Part shown: piece by piece, positions 54,095 to 64,000 of the stretch
Position numbering within the stretch: the stretch's first letter is position 1
Layout of the letters: each line of letters opens with the position of its first letter
NCBI RefSeq assembly: GCF_000143415.4
Contig: NW_003314297.1
Span: 800,723-864,722 of the forward strand
DNA length: 64,000 bases
Origin: Selaginella moellendorffii
Taxonomy: Eukaryota > Streptophyta > Lycopodiopsida > Selaginellales > Selaginellaceae
Direction: 5' to 3'
Program-made: the position numbers and the translations under genes
Notes under the pieces: model-generated
What the model was told of the DNA's origin: nothing
What the model saw: the letters and a program-made list of their open reading frames with translations, nothing else
Database searches by the model: none

Positions 54095-55364
54095 ATGGGC
54101 AAGGCGATTTGCGTGACTGGAGCTGGTGGTTTCATTGCTTCGTGGATTGTTCGTGATCTTCTTAACAAGGGCTTTTCAGTTCATGGCACTGTCCGCGATC
54201 CAGGTTCTGGTTTGTTGTCTTTGTTCCAGATCTAGTGATGGTGGCTTTCAGATGACAACGCCAAGTGTGGACATCTTAAGCAACTGGATGGAAGCAAGAG
54301 ACTAAAACTACATAAGGCTGATGTGCTCGACTATGACTCAATCGCTGACGCGATTCGGGACTGTGAAGTTGTGTTCCATACTGCTTGCCCTGTAACCGCA
54401 TCGACTGAGAATCCAGAGGTAGTCTCCTATTTCATTTCTTTTCTCTGGATAAGGCTGACTGTGTAATTGAGTCCCAGGATGTTTTGGTGCCAGCAATCAC
54501 CGGCACTCGCAACGTGTTGCAGGCCTGCGCACAGGAGAGGGTCAAACGGGTCATTGTCACGTCGTCCGCGGCTGCGGTGATGTTCGATCCAAATCGGCCT
54601 GCGAAAAAAATTGTCGACGAGAGCTGCTGGTCTGATTCTGACTACTGTACAAAGCTCAAGGTAAACTTATCCTCACCCTCGACGAAGTTACTGTGTTGTA
54701 CTCACTGAAACTCTTGTTTCAAGCAATGGTATCTTTTAGCCAAGACGGAGTCTGAGAAGCTAGCGTGGAGTCTCTCCAAGGAGTACGGCCTTGACCTCAT
54801 CACGATCTGCCCCTCGTACGTGTTTGGCCCGATGCTCCAGCCAACGCTGAATCTCAGCAGTGCGGTCTTGAAGGCTCTCGTGGATGGTTTGTGCTTTAAA
54901 AATGCTTCAGAAGCCTGATCGATGTGTCTTGTTTCCCCAGGTCATGAAAGCAGCTACCGTGATTCCTCCATTCCGTGATTCCTCCATTCCCGTTGTGGAC
55001 GTGAGGGACGTCTCGAAAGCTCACATTCTGGCCATGGACAAGGAGGAGGCCTCGGGCCGCTATCTCTGCGTGGAAACGGTTGTGTCCAACAGCGAGATTA
55101 TCAAGATTCTCAGGGCCAAGTTCCCGCAGCTTCCATATCCAAAAGAGTAAGCGTCTCTAGTTCGTTTCTGCCGATATCTATAAAGCTAGAAACTCTAGGT
55201 GCGTTGCTGAGACGAGCGTTTGGAACCAATCGGGAATCCGTCCCGACAATCTGGGAAGAGAGAAGCTCTTGGGGCTAATCACTGAGTTTGATATACCATT
55301 GGAACGGATGCTGCTTGACGCTGTTTCCGACATGCTAAACAAGGGACTGTTAAGAGCCATCTGA
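54095..55364 (+). pseudogene. CCR-like reductase copy 3, broken by a 16-bp duplication
   Basis: Same six exons as copies 1, 2 and 4, but 16 bp longer (1,270 against 1,254). In exon 5 GTGATTCCTCCATTCC occurs twice in a row (54,959-54,974 and 54,975-54,990). The shift creates an in-frame TGA at 54,976-54,978 right after RDSSIP, removing about the last third of the enzyme. Upstream exons, including TGAGGFIAS and YLLAK, are intact, and the rest is as well conserved as in the working copies, so the loss looks recent. Confidence 0.9.
54959..54990. repeat. 16-bp perfect tandem duplication in CCR copy 3
   Basis: Two adjacent copies of GTGATTCCTCCATTCC; the other three genes have one copy (with CGATTCC in place of GTGATTCC at the start). 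Confidence 0.92.
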
Positions 55365-55584
55365 TTTACCGGAGATTAGAAACATCGGGTCTACCATCTC
55401 CCATATAAGGACTTCAATTTGTGTCCTGGAAAATGAAACAAGTTCCTATTTGTGTTTATTCTCTCTGTACAGATTACTGGCTCCAAGTCTTTAGGTGTGA
55501 AAGAACTTGCTTGAAGAGACAGATCTACACTCCCAAATAAAGAACCCAGCAAAACCAAGAACAAAAACTCCAAGAACACGAATA

Positions 55585-56664
55585 TCATGCTTCATCAAAG
55601 TCGCATAGTCTCAAAGCCTTCAACCGAAGCTTAAATCGTCCGGGTGCCGCACAAGCTAGCTCGATGTTGCTGTGTTTCTCCAGTCCATAATTCACGACAT
55701 CACTCGAGACATGTTTGGTTGCCTGGTCAGAAAGTTCTCGAGGAAGACTGAGGCTAAAACCACCAAAAATCTCGACGACTGTCACCTGTGGTTTTGATCT
55801 TGATGCAAACTCTTCTCTCCACGCCACCAATCTTCCGCTGCTTACAATCCTCCTTACTTGCTCCTCATCGAAGCCAAAGTGGCGGTACCACGAAAGCACC
55901 AGCGCTTGGGACGCAGGATTGAGCACTGCCAGCGGCGGCGACCACGGCAAAAATCCTTGCTTCTCCGTGTCTAGCAGCTCGATCTCTGGATTGAAGCGTC
56001 TCATCGCCGCCAGACCCAAGCTATACATCCTCTCACTGTTGGTTTGCCTGTGCCGGTACGTGCTCGACTCCAAATCCCACTGCAAGACCGTGAGAGCCTC
56101 CACCAGGCTCACATCTCGCTCCTTGGAGGCCTCGATGCACCACAAGATCGTCCCCAGCACACGGACAAGGCTGTTGTCTCTTCGCGCCTGGAAGATCCCA
56201 CACGGATACGCAGCTCCAGCTCCTGTGAACTGGAACTCTCCACTGTAAACTGGCAGGAAGTTCCTCTCCTCTCCTGGAGCGCACACCGAGCAAGCCATGT
56301 CGTCCACCATGATGGTTTGCTCCATGTCCACCTCGATCGCCGTGGGGAGATCCCGGAGCCTCTTGATCACTGTGAATCCGTCCACCCGGTAGAGATGGTT
56401 CTGCGAGAAGACACTGCAATCCTTGAGGCCTCCTGCTGCTGTGCATGCTGGGAAAATGTCGGCCAGGAGGCTTGCAACGAGCAGCGAGTTTCGCGATTCC
56501 GGGCCGAAGCTGAAGAAGCTGACGCTCATACCTGGGATTTGGCTGAGCGCGAGTAGAAACTCGCGGCATCCATGCAGCGGCGCGTAGGAATCGCCACCGG
56601 CAGAGTGTTTGCCGCCGCGATCGAGGCGGACAAGCGTCCGGTCGAGGTCCAAGAGCACCTGCAT
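55585..56664 (-). CDS. FCP1/NIF-like HAD phosphatase copy 3, intact
   Basis: Single exon, 359 codons from ATG at 56,664. HAD motif I is LLDLDRTLVRLD (DxDxT), a motif II-like Ser lies in MSVSFFSFG, and motif IV is TIMVDDMACSV followed by NFLPVYSGEF, which recalls the DxxP/NxxPV end of FCP1/SCP (NIF-type) phosphatases. The C-terminal 200 residues (ILWCIEASKERDVSLVEALT, FGFDEEQVRRIVSSGRLVAW) are not familiar. If active it would hydrolyse phosphate from a protein or small molecule; the substrate is unknown. It is the only complete, unbroken copy in the window and is tail-to-tail with the broken CCR copy 3. Confidence 0.8.
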   Translation of the reverse strand: MQVLLDLDRTLVRLDRGGKHSAGGDSYAPLHGCREFLLALSQIPGMSVSFFSFGPESRNSLLVASLLADIFPACTAAGGLKDCSVFSQNHLYRVDGFTVIKRLRDLPTAIEVDMEQTIMVDDMACSVCAPGEERNFLPVYSGEFQFTGAGAAYPCGIFQARRDNSLVRVLGTILWCIEASKERDVSLVEALTVLQWDLESSTYRHRQTNSERMYSLGLAAMRRFNPEIELLDTEKQGFLPWSPPLAVLNPASQALVLSWYRHFGFDEEQVRRIVSSGRLVAWREEFASRSKPQVTVVEIFGGFSLSLPRELSDQATKHVSSDVVNYGLEKHSNIELACAAPGRFKLRLKALRLCDFDEA

Positions 56665-59472
56665 GCTCAATAACCCTAGAACTTTTATTTATTTTAGGGT
56701 TTTAGACTGGAAGCAGGATGTTAGACGGCGAGGGTATTTATATGGATGAGAGCTTTGGGCAAGCCTATGCCCAACATAAGAGAGACGAAAGGAGAAATGA
56801 CAAAAGAAGCTTCTCATCGCTCACCATACTTCTGGAGAAAAGACCCTTCGTTCCTCTTCATCCAAATCCATTCTCACTCTTCATTCTTCAAATACCCACT
56901 CATTATTTTTTTCTTGCCTTTGTCCTTTGAAAAGACCTTTGGAACTGTAGCCTCTCCGATCACCAATCTGCAAGTTTATGTTGATCTCAACATGGAATAG
57001 ATTTAGATGATTCTCATCCTGCTCTTAAACATTTTTTCACTGTAGTTAAATAGAAGTTAGATCTAAGTAGGGCAAATCATAGTAAAGCTTGAGAAATAGA
57101 GTGTTAAGGGTACAAGTTTTAGGGTTTGGAACGGTTCCTCAATTGTGAAAAGACAGAAGACTATGTATTGTCTACATTCTTCTAATGCCAACTTTAGCTA
57201 CAACCCATTCGGTTGCCATCATCCATGGTGGCAGAATCCAGCCTGTATTTGTTTATGTTGGCTCCACTTGCTAAAAGTGCTTATACCCCTATACCTCCTA
57301 GCTGTATAATACAGATGATATCAAATATCTATGTAGCAAATTTTCATTCGTTCTAAATTTTTCCAACAATTAACCAGATCTCTACTAATGATAACACCTT
57401 GAAGAATCTTGTGTGTGTGGTTTGTGTTTGTCTACTACACAATCTTTGCATCATTCACAAACTTGATAATGCTAGATTAGTGAGGCTCACAAGAGTTACA
57501 GGCTTCTCAAGCTTTTGAGATGTAAATGATATCAACAATTTAAAATTTAAAGTCTAAAGGATTAAAATAATTGTCTAATGTTGCTGTTTATGAATTAAGT
57601 TGAGTGTGGTCTAAATGTTTTTTTTCCAGAGAAAGAAAAATCAAATTATTGAGGCAAAGAGAAATGCAAGTGAATGAAAACTAAAGCCTTATTTCAAATC
57701 CTAATTAACACCTAGTATATGAAGAATTTGGTGAACAAAAATTTAATGAAGAATTGAATTTAAATTAGTGATTTAAAAAATAGATATGTGTTTAGAGTTT
57801 CTCATGAATCCTCTTATAGTGTTTTGAAGCTTTTCCATGATTTAAACACTTTTTTCATTTTTAAATAATAATCACTATTTTCTATTTTATTTTTGCCTTT
57901 GGTTTTCTTCAAGATAATTTTTTTGTCTTCATCCAATTAGTCAGCTTTTTTGTCTCTATTCTCCATTAAGTCAACTATAATTCTAATAAATCCATTATAA
58001 TATGCTTTGTGACATTTAGTTTTTGAAAAAGTACTTATTCATTTTTTTAAAACTTATATTACCCCAATGTTACAATAAAAAAAATAGAAATAGAGATTTA
58101 CACATATATTTGTTGTTTCTTCTTATCTTAGCTCAATGTTACAATAAAAAATTAGAAATAGAGATACACACATATATTTGTTTCTTCCAGCAATTTAATT
58201 ATTTTCTAAGCCATTATTAAAATTAGGGAAAATTTTGATTATTTTATCTTTACTACTTATACTTCTTCCTTTGCTTTCTTGTTAAAACTTTTTTATCTTT
58301 TGAAACTTTCTTTTCGATTTATTTCTCTCTTTCACAATTTAGATTGAGCAGTTAAATCCCACTTGCTAAAAAAATAGCCCCAACTACCAGTTAAAAGGGC
58401 TTAACTATTTGTTAAGAGAGTGAGATAAACTGTTAAAGAATCTATTGAACTTGGTTATGAGAATGGGATAAATTACAATAAAACTTATTAAGAAAGTAAA
58501 TTAAATTTATGAGAATTTAGTTATGAACTAAATCCTTCATGAAAGAATGGTATAAGATCTTGGTGCATTAGATGAGCGTAACAAAAAGAAACTTTCACAA
58601 TAGCTATATTCAATAAAGATTTTAAAACATCAAGTAGATTTAGAGAGAGAGAGGAATAAATAACAATGTTTTTTCATTTTTAAAAGTTTTTTCCCTATTT
58701 CTTGGCACTAGTGACTACTTAGTAAATATTGTTTACTTATATAGCATTTTTTATTACATAACAATTGGTTAAAAAAACATTAAATTTGAAGGTGTAGGAT
58801 CAAGCAACTTGAGACATCAAGATGCATGAAACCAAAATAATGACATTGAACACTTCTATCCTCCTATCACAAATCTCCAATACAAGGCTTGTTTGTTTTC
58901 AAGAACTCAACCTTAGATGGAGGAGAAAACACATATATCCCCAATGCAATTCCACTGCATGGAAAAACATACTTCAGCAAGTTGATTGTAGATTTCCTGG
59001 CTCAAGCACTAGGCCTTCCATTATTACCACTTTTTGTCAAGCTAGATGCCAATTTTTTAATAGAGTGAACTTTGCATTTGCTAGGGTAGGCATATTAGAT
59101 GAAACAAATGCCCTTCAAGCATGTATCCATATTCTATAGTTAATCTTAATTCTTTTTAACATCAGAAATGAGAACAAAAAGGAGAAGGGTTTGGAGTAGC
59201 TTTTTGAGGAATTCTGTGGCTTTGTTTAGCATGATCAAAGTTACTCAACAATATCAGCACAAAGTGGGAACACCAATTTAATTTTACAGAATTCATTAAC
59301 ACTTCTGTGAAATCATACAAAATTGTTCTAGAATTTTGTTGTGAAAGTCACAATGATTGTTATGACTTGAATGTTGCTCCATCTCCTGTTATAATAATTA
59401 TGTTGAGAAATCCTTAAAAATATCATACACAAATATGATAATACATCATTCCATTCATATTAACATGTTTAT

Positions 59473-59682
59473 ATGAATCTAGGTTTCAAAGAGGCAGATA
59501 GTGGTAGACTTTTTGATGTAGTTGAGTTTTATAGGAATGCTATTGAAACAAAACCACAAAAATATATATATGCTAAATTTATATATGACAGTCCTAAGGA
59601 TTACTTAATGACTATTTCACCATGGAAAGGAAAAGTGAGACCCTTTAGAATATTAAAATGTGCTAAAGTACTTTTAATATGA
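59473..59682 (+). pseudogene. Unknown ORF fragment in spacer 3
   Basis: 69 codons, starting MNLGFKEADSGRLFDVVEFY. The homologous stretch in spacer 2 (about 51,403) has a stop soon after PQKYIC. I recognise no family; it is probably a relic. Confidence 0.25.
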
Positions 59683-60120
59683 ATTTACAACATTACAAGG
59701 CTTAACAATCAATTTCTTTTTTCAAATAATTATTCTAGATCCCACTTTTAACTAAATTCTATTCAGAGAATCAATTGTTTAAAAAATGCTAAGTTCTCTT
59801 TAAAACATTTTAACATCCAAGTAATATAAAAATTTTTACTAACCTTTGGCTTTCCATATCAATGTAAAGTGGCACATTGGTTTGTGATGGTCATTGGACA
59901 ATGTTGACAATGATAGGCATTGCTACACTCGTTTTTTTAAGGAGCTGTTTATGCATGATGCACAGATGAATAGTTATCACATCTATCTCCCAAACCAGAC
60001 CCTGGATTCACAGAAGAAGAGATCTTAAGGTGATCATATCACAAGAGTTTGTGTTTCTTTATATGGAATAGCTAGGTATAGAATTTATTTATACTAATAA
60101 AGATAAAAATGTTTTTAGAT

Positions 60121-60296
60121 TGTGAGTGCAATGGAATATGGAAAGAGAATACAAAAAATGTGTATATCAATTAGCCCAAAAACCTAGCTTATATATAATA
60201 GTGAGTGGTCAAGATTGAAGTTAATATGATGACTACCAAAATCTCACTAAACTCATATTAATATATGGCATTATAGCTATACAGTTGAACCTCACA
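60121..60296 (-). repeat. Old Gypsy LTR, spacer 3
   Basis: TGTGAGTGCAATGGAATATG at the start, CTCACA at the end, followed by TCACTCCCTCTTCTC; sister of 36,734 and 52,026. Confidence 0.78.
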
Positions 60297-61044
60297 TCAC
60301 TCCCTCTTCTCGGAATGATGGAAGACCATTAGGGTTCTTTCGTGGATGGGTTGGGATCCAAAGGAACATCAGGAGGAGGCATTGATAGAACTGTAGGTGG
60401 TGTTAATTATTCTTGATCTCTTTATACAAAGTGTTTTAGCTACTGCATATACATAATTTTTGGAGGATCGATCTGCTAGATGTCATGCCAAACCTCATAA
60501 ATTTGCAATCCAACTTATTACAACACCCGATATAAACCTTTCCACTGAGCAAGAAACCTTTTAGATAAACGCATACCATAATATTGAGAAAACAAACAAA
60601 CACTAATTCATCCACTTTGTATTCTATAGGTGGATGATGATGGGAGTTGTATTATTGTTGTTGTCCCACTTGTACATAGCTTAGGCATTTGGTAGATTTT
60701 ACTCAAACAAGTGGAAAAATGTTCATCAAATACTGATCCCATGACTTAGCATTGGTAACCCACAGCAATCCCCAAGGTAAACCCAACTTTGTTGGTAGTA
60801 TTGGATTATAACTATATAGGAATTTATATGGTGAAGCACCAATAAAACTTTACACCCTTATAAATACGCATACCAAAGAGACAGTAAATAACCATCTTAA
60901 TTTGAATGTTGAAAATTCATTTACTTCACGATCATTTTTTTGAAAGTTTAAATAAACCATTCCACCAAACCATTTGACTGTGGATAATAAACACTAGTGA
61001 AAGTGTAATGTATCCTCAACTAAAACATCAAATCACATCTTGAT

Positions 61045-61757
61045 TTTTCATGGTCAAATGTAAAAAATACTAACTAGAGGTTGCCACTTTCAACTCTTGC
61101 GTGCTCAAAGCCTTGAAGTTACTTTTGTCCATGGCCTGAGAGCTTGTCTATATTATAATCACTGAACCATAGCAGGAAAAGTGAGAGACACTTATGTCAG
61201 ATAAAAGCTCGAGAAATCCATCCTGACTTTCCTTGACTTGGGCTTCAGAAAAGCTTTCCAGCTTCTTGACATTGCCAACAGAATTGAAGAGCTCATAGAC
61301 ATCCTGCAATGTTCTTTCAATGAAAGAGAAGAAAACTTGAAACAGTAGACCAGATGCTGTAGCTTACAGTGAGATTCTCTTGTCTAGAGCGATACTGCAA
61401 GGCGGTTATTTGCTCCAGCTTGTCACAAAGCAGCAGAAAATCATCCAGATGCGCTGAAAAGGCAAGGGGTCTTATAAACCAAAATGCTATGCAATCTAGT
61501 ACCCTGACCGATAATGGAAGAACAGAGCTTGGAGATGAGCTCCTTCTTGGGAATCTCGATCACAATCTCCCGCTTGAGGCGGATGCTGTGGTCCTCCACT
61601 CGCAATTCGATCTCCGCCCTGTCCCTGTGACAAGAAGCACAATCAGGGGCAGGCGAGAAAGATGAAAGAATCAAACATATTACATTGCTTTGGCAAGAAT
61701 AGAGGGATGGCGCCCCCGCCCAGCTGCATTTTGTTCGCGGCAGCGCCATCGCTTTGC
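61045..61757 (-). pseudogene. Truncated DUF3754 copy, unit 4 (exons 1-5 only)
   Basis: Same limits as the unit 2 and 3 copies. A deletion of about 13 bp at 61,680 damages the exon 1 donor (GTAAGTACAC becomes GTAATATG). As a result an upstream ATG frame (MALPRTKCSWAG) now reads through the former intron into exon 2 for 102 codons. This is probably a by-product of decay, not a new gene. Confidence 0.83.
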
Positions 61758-62177
61758 TTGCTGCCTACTCGTGAATCTCCTCCTTGCGGATCAAGGAAGA
61801 AAATAAAAAATATTAGGACATTTCGCGGTTGAGAGCATATTATCTTGACTGAATGCCTAATGACATGGTGGGCCCGTCAAGGGTAACTAGCTGTTTCTCG
61901 AATATGCTTACTTTAATTACCCTTTCTATTATTAGGCGCCCTTACCCTAGCCCTAACCCTTAATAAGCATGACGTGACGGCCGCTGCGCAAAATTCAGAG
62001 TTGGTTGGCTTCGTAAGTTGGACATATTCTCTGGACATAATGCGAGTGCTCAAAGAGCTTCTTCTCTTCAAGCTCCACTTAAGCCAAAATTTTCTCCTTG
62101 CAGTCAAGTAAAACAGTTCGCACGCGCAACGTAGTCTTCGAATAAATCTCTCCATTGATCGCAGGAACTCAGTCCGA

Positions 62178-63431
62178 ATGGGCAAGGCGATTTGCGTGAC
62201 TGGAGCTGGTGGTTTCATTGCTTCGTGGATTGTTCGTGATCTTCTTAACAAGGGCTTTTCAGTTCATGGCACTGTCCGCGATCCAGGTTCTGGTTTGTTG
62301 TCTTTGTTCCAGATCTAGTGATGGTGGCTTTCAGATGACAGCACCAAGTGTGGACATCTAAAGCAACTGGATGGAAGCGAGAGACTAAAACTACATAAGG
62401 CTGATGTGCTCGACTATGACTCAATCGCTGACGCGATTCAGGACTGTGAAGTTGTGTTCCATACTGCTTGCCCTGTAACCGCATCGACTGAGAATCCAGA
62501 GGTAGTCTCCTATTTCATTTCTTTTCTCTGGATAAGGCTGACTGTGTTTTTGAGTCCCAGGATGTTTTGGTGCCAGCAATCACCGGCACTCGCAACGTGT
62601 TGAAGGCCTGCGCACAGGAGAGGGTCAAACGGGTCATTGTCACGTCGTCCGCGGCTGCGGTGATGTTCGATCCAAATCGGCCTGCGGAAAGAATTGTCGA
62701 CGAGAGCTGCTGGTCTGATACTGACTACTGTACAAAGCTCAAGGTAAACTTATCCTCACCCTCGACAAAGTTACTGTGTTGTACTCACTGAGACTCTTGT
62801 TTCAAGCAATGGTATCTTTTAGCCAAGACGGAGTCTGAGAAGCTAGCGTGGAGTCTCTCCAAGGAGTACGGCCTTGACCTCATCACGATCTGCCCCTCGT
62901 ACGTGTTTGGCCCGATGCTCCAGCCAACGCTGAATCTCAGCAGTGCGGTCTTGAAGGCTTTCGTGGATGGTTTGTGCTTTAAAAATGCTTCAGAAGCCTG
63001 ATCGATGTGTCTTGTTTCCCCAGGTCATGAAAGCAGCTACCGCGATTCCTCCATTCCGGTTGTGGACGTGAGGGACGTCTCGAAAGCTCACATTCTGGCC
63101 ATGGACAAGGAGGAGGCCTCGGGCCGCTATCTCTGCGTGGAAACGGTTGTGTCCAACAGCGAGATTATCAAGATTCTCAGGGCCAAGTTCCCGCAGCTTC
63201 CATATCCAAAAGAGTAAGCGTCTCTAGTTCCTTTCTGCCGATATCTATAAAGCTAGAAACTCTAGGTGCGTTGCTGAGACGAGCGTTTGGAACCAATCGG
63301 GAATCCGTCCCGACAATCTGGGAAGAGAGAAGCTCTTGGGGCTAATCACTGAGTTTGACATACCATTGGAACGGATGCTGTTTGACACTGTTTCCGACAT
63401 GCTAAACAAGGGACTGTTAAGAGCCATCTGA
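62178..63431 (+). CDS. CCR-like reductase (SDR108E), copy 4, intact
   Basis: Same structure and length as copies 1 and 2, with no stop seen. Private changes include [10 protein letters not shown] for [18 protein letters not shown] for AIRDCEVV and LKAFVDG for LKALVDG. Catalytic and cofactor motifs are conserved. The leader between the promoter block and the ATG is shorter than in copies 2 and 3 because of small deletions near 61,960-62,150. Confidence 0.88.
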
Positions 63432-63649
63432 TTTACCGGAGAGATTAGAAACATCGGATCTCCCATATAAGGACTTCAATTTGTGTCCTGGAAAATGAAA
63501 CAAGTTCCTATTTGTGTTATTCTCTCTGTACAGATTACTGGCTCCAAGTCTTTAGGTGTGAAAGAACTTGCTTGAAGAGACTGAGATCTACACTCCCAAA
63601 TAAAGAACCCACCAAAACCAAGAACAAAAACTCCAAGAGCACAAGAATA

Positions 63650-64000
63650 TCATGCTTCATCAAAGTCGCATAGTCTCAAAGCCTTCAACCGAAGCTTAAA
63701 TCGTCCGGGTGCCGCACAAGCTAGCTCGATGTTGCTGTGTTTCTCCAGTCTATAATTCACGATATCACTCGAGACACGTTTGGTTGCCTGGTCAGAAAGT
63801 TCTCGAGGAAGACTGAGGCTAAAACCACCAAAAATCTCGACGACTGTCACCTGTGGTTTTGATCTTGATGCAAACTCTTCTCTCCACGCCACCAATCTTC
63901 CGCTGCTCACAACCCTCCTCACTTGCTCCTCATCGAAGCCAAAGTGGCGGTACCACGAAAGCGCTTGGGACGCAGGATTGAGCACTGCCAGCGGCGGCGA
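63650..64000 (-). CDS. FCP1/NIF-like HAD phosphatase copy 4, C-terminal part (runs off the right edge)
   Basis: C-terminal portion ending LKALRLCDFDEA, open to the window edge. A 6-bp in-frame deletion (near 63,961) turns ALVLSWYRHF into ALSWYRHF. Whether the N-terminal half is intact cannot be seen. Confidence 0.75.
   Translation of the reverse strand, partial: SPPLAVLNPASQALSWYRHFGFDEEQVRRVVSSGRLVAWREEFASRSKPQVTVVEIFGGFSLSLPRELSDQATKRVSSDIVNYRLEKHSNIELACAAPGRFKLRLKALRLCDFDEA

Larger units (their letters stand above)
56700..61040. repeat. AT-rich spacer, unit 3
   Basis: Homologous to spacers 1 and 2. It has a private insertion of about 300 bp (57,220-57,519) and lacks the 27-bp LTR-end fragment. 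A short ORF at 59,473-59,682 is the longest form of a fragment that carries a stop in spacer 2. The old Gypsy LTR is at 60,121-60,296, followed by internal remnant to about 61,040. No functional gene seen. Confidence 0.75.

Noticed and set aside
61441-61749. 102-codon minus-strand ORF in unit 4 (MALPRTKCSWAG...) as a new gene
   Set aside because: It exists only because a small deletion in a truncated DUF3754 copy lets an upstream ATG read through the old intron.

Overview
The window looks like nuclear DNA of a vascular plant, most likely a lycophyte such as Selaginella moellendorffii. This is an inference. It rests on plant-only genes (CHLH, an LLM-type B-class GATA factor), very short introns (about 50-110 bp), compact gene spacing, and AT-rich blocks full of Copia, Gypsy and TRIM debris. 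Nothing here is bacterial: there are no operons or CRISPR arrays.

Layout: bases 1-20,100 are a dense single-copy gene region. In order: NUP205 (-, runs off the left edge), an ER DnaJ protein of the ERdj3A/TMS1 type (+), an LLM-domain B-GATA factor (+), myo-inositol oxygenase (-), magnesium chelatase H subunit CHLH/GUN5 (+), a tRNA-Ser-like gene with no anticodon loop (-), an ALDH3-family aldehyde dehydrogenase (+) and a DUF3754/TMEM143-like membrane protein (-). Exon models were built by hand; for DnaJ, GATA, MIOX, CHLH, ALDH and the CCR-like genes the summed exon lengths are divisible by three.

Bases 17,800-64,000 are a tandem array of about four copies of one segment: DUF3754 gene or its 5' fragment (-), a promoter block with a TGGGCC site and a CCCTAA run, a CCR-like reductase (+), an FCP1/NIF-like HAD protein (-), and an AT-rich spacer. 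The first unit holds the complete DUF3754 gene; later units hold only its first five exons, all cut in intron 5 and joined to an old Gypsy remnant. CCR copies 1, 2 and 4 are intact (325 codons). Copy 3 is killed by a 16-bp tandem duplication. Of the HAD copies, only copy 3 is complete and intact; copy 1 is frameshifted, copy 2 is frameshifted, has no start codon and is split by a Copia element, and copy 4 leaves the window.

Mobile DNA has inserted at several times. A DNA transposon of about 8.5 kb (21,086-29,614), with an integrase-like D-D-E transposase and a large unknown second gene, separates CCR1 from its promoter block. Others are an internally deleted Copia element (40,878-43,189), a Gypsy element with an inverted piece of integrase (44,575-49,561), a TRIM-like element (34,866-35,470) and a Cassandra-like solo LTR carrying 5S rRNA sequence (37,329-37,495). 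Empty sites in sister units show that the TRIM-like element and the solo LTR arrived after the segment was duplicated. The most notable items are the transposon and its unknown second gene, the 5S-bearing solo LTR, the tRNA without an anticodon loop, and the start codon split by an intron in the DUF3754 gene.
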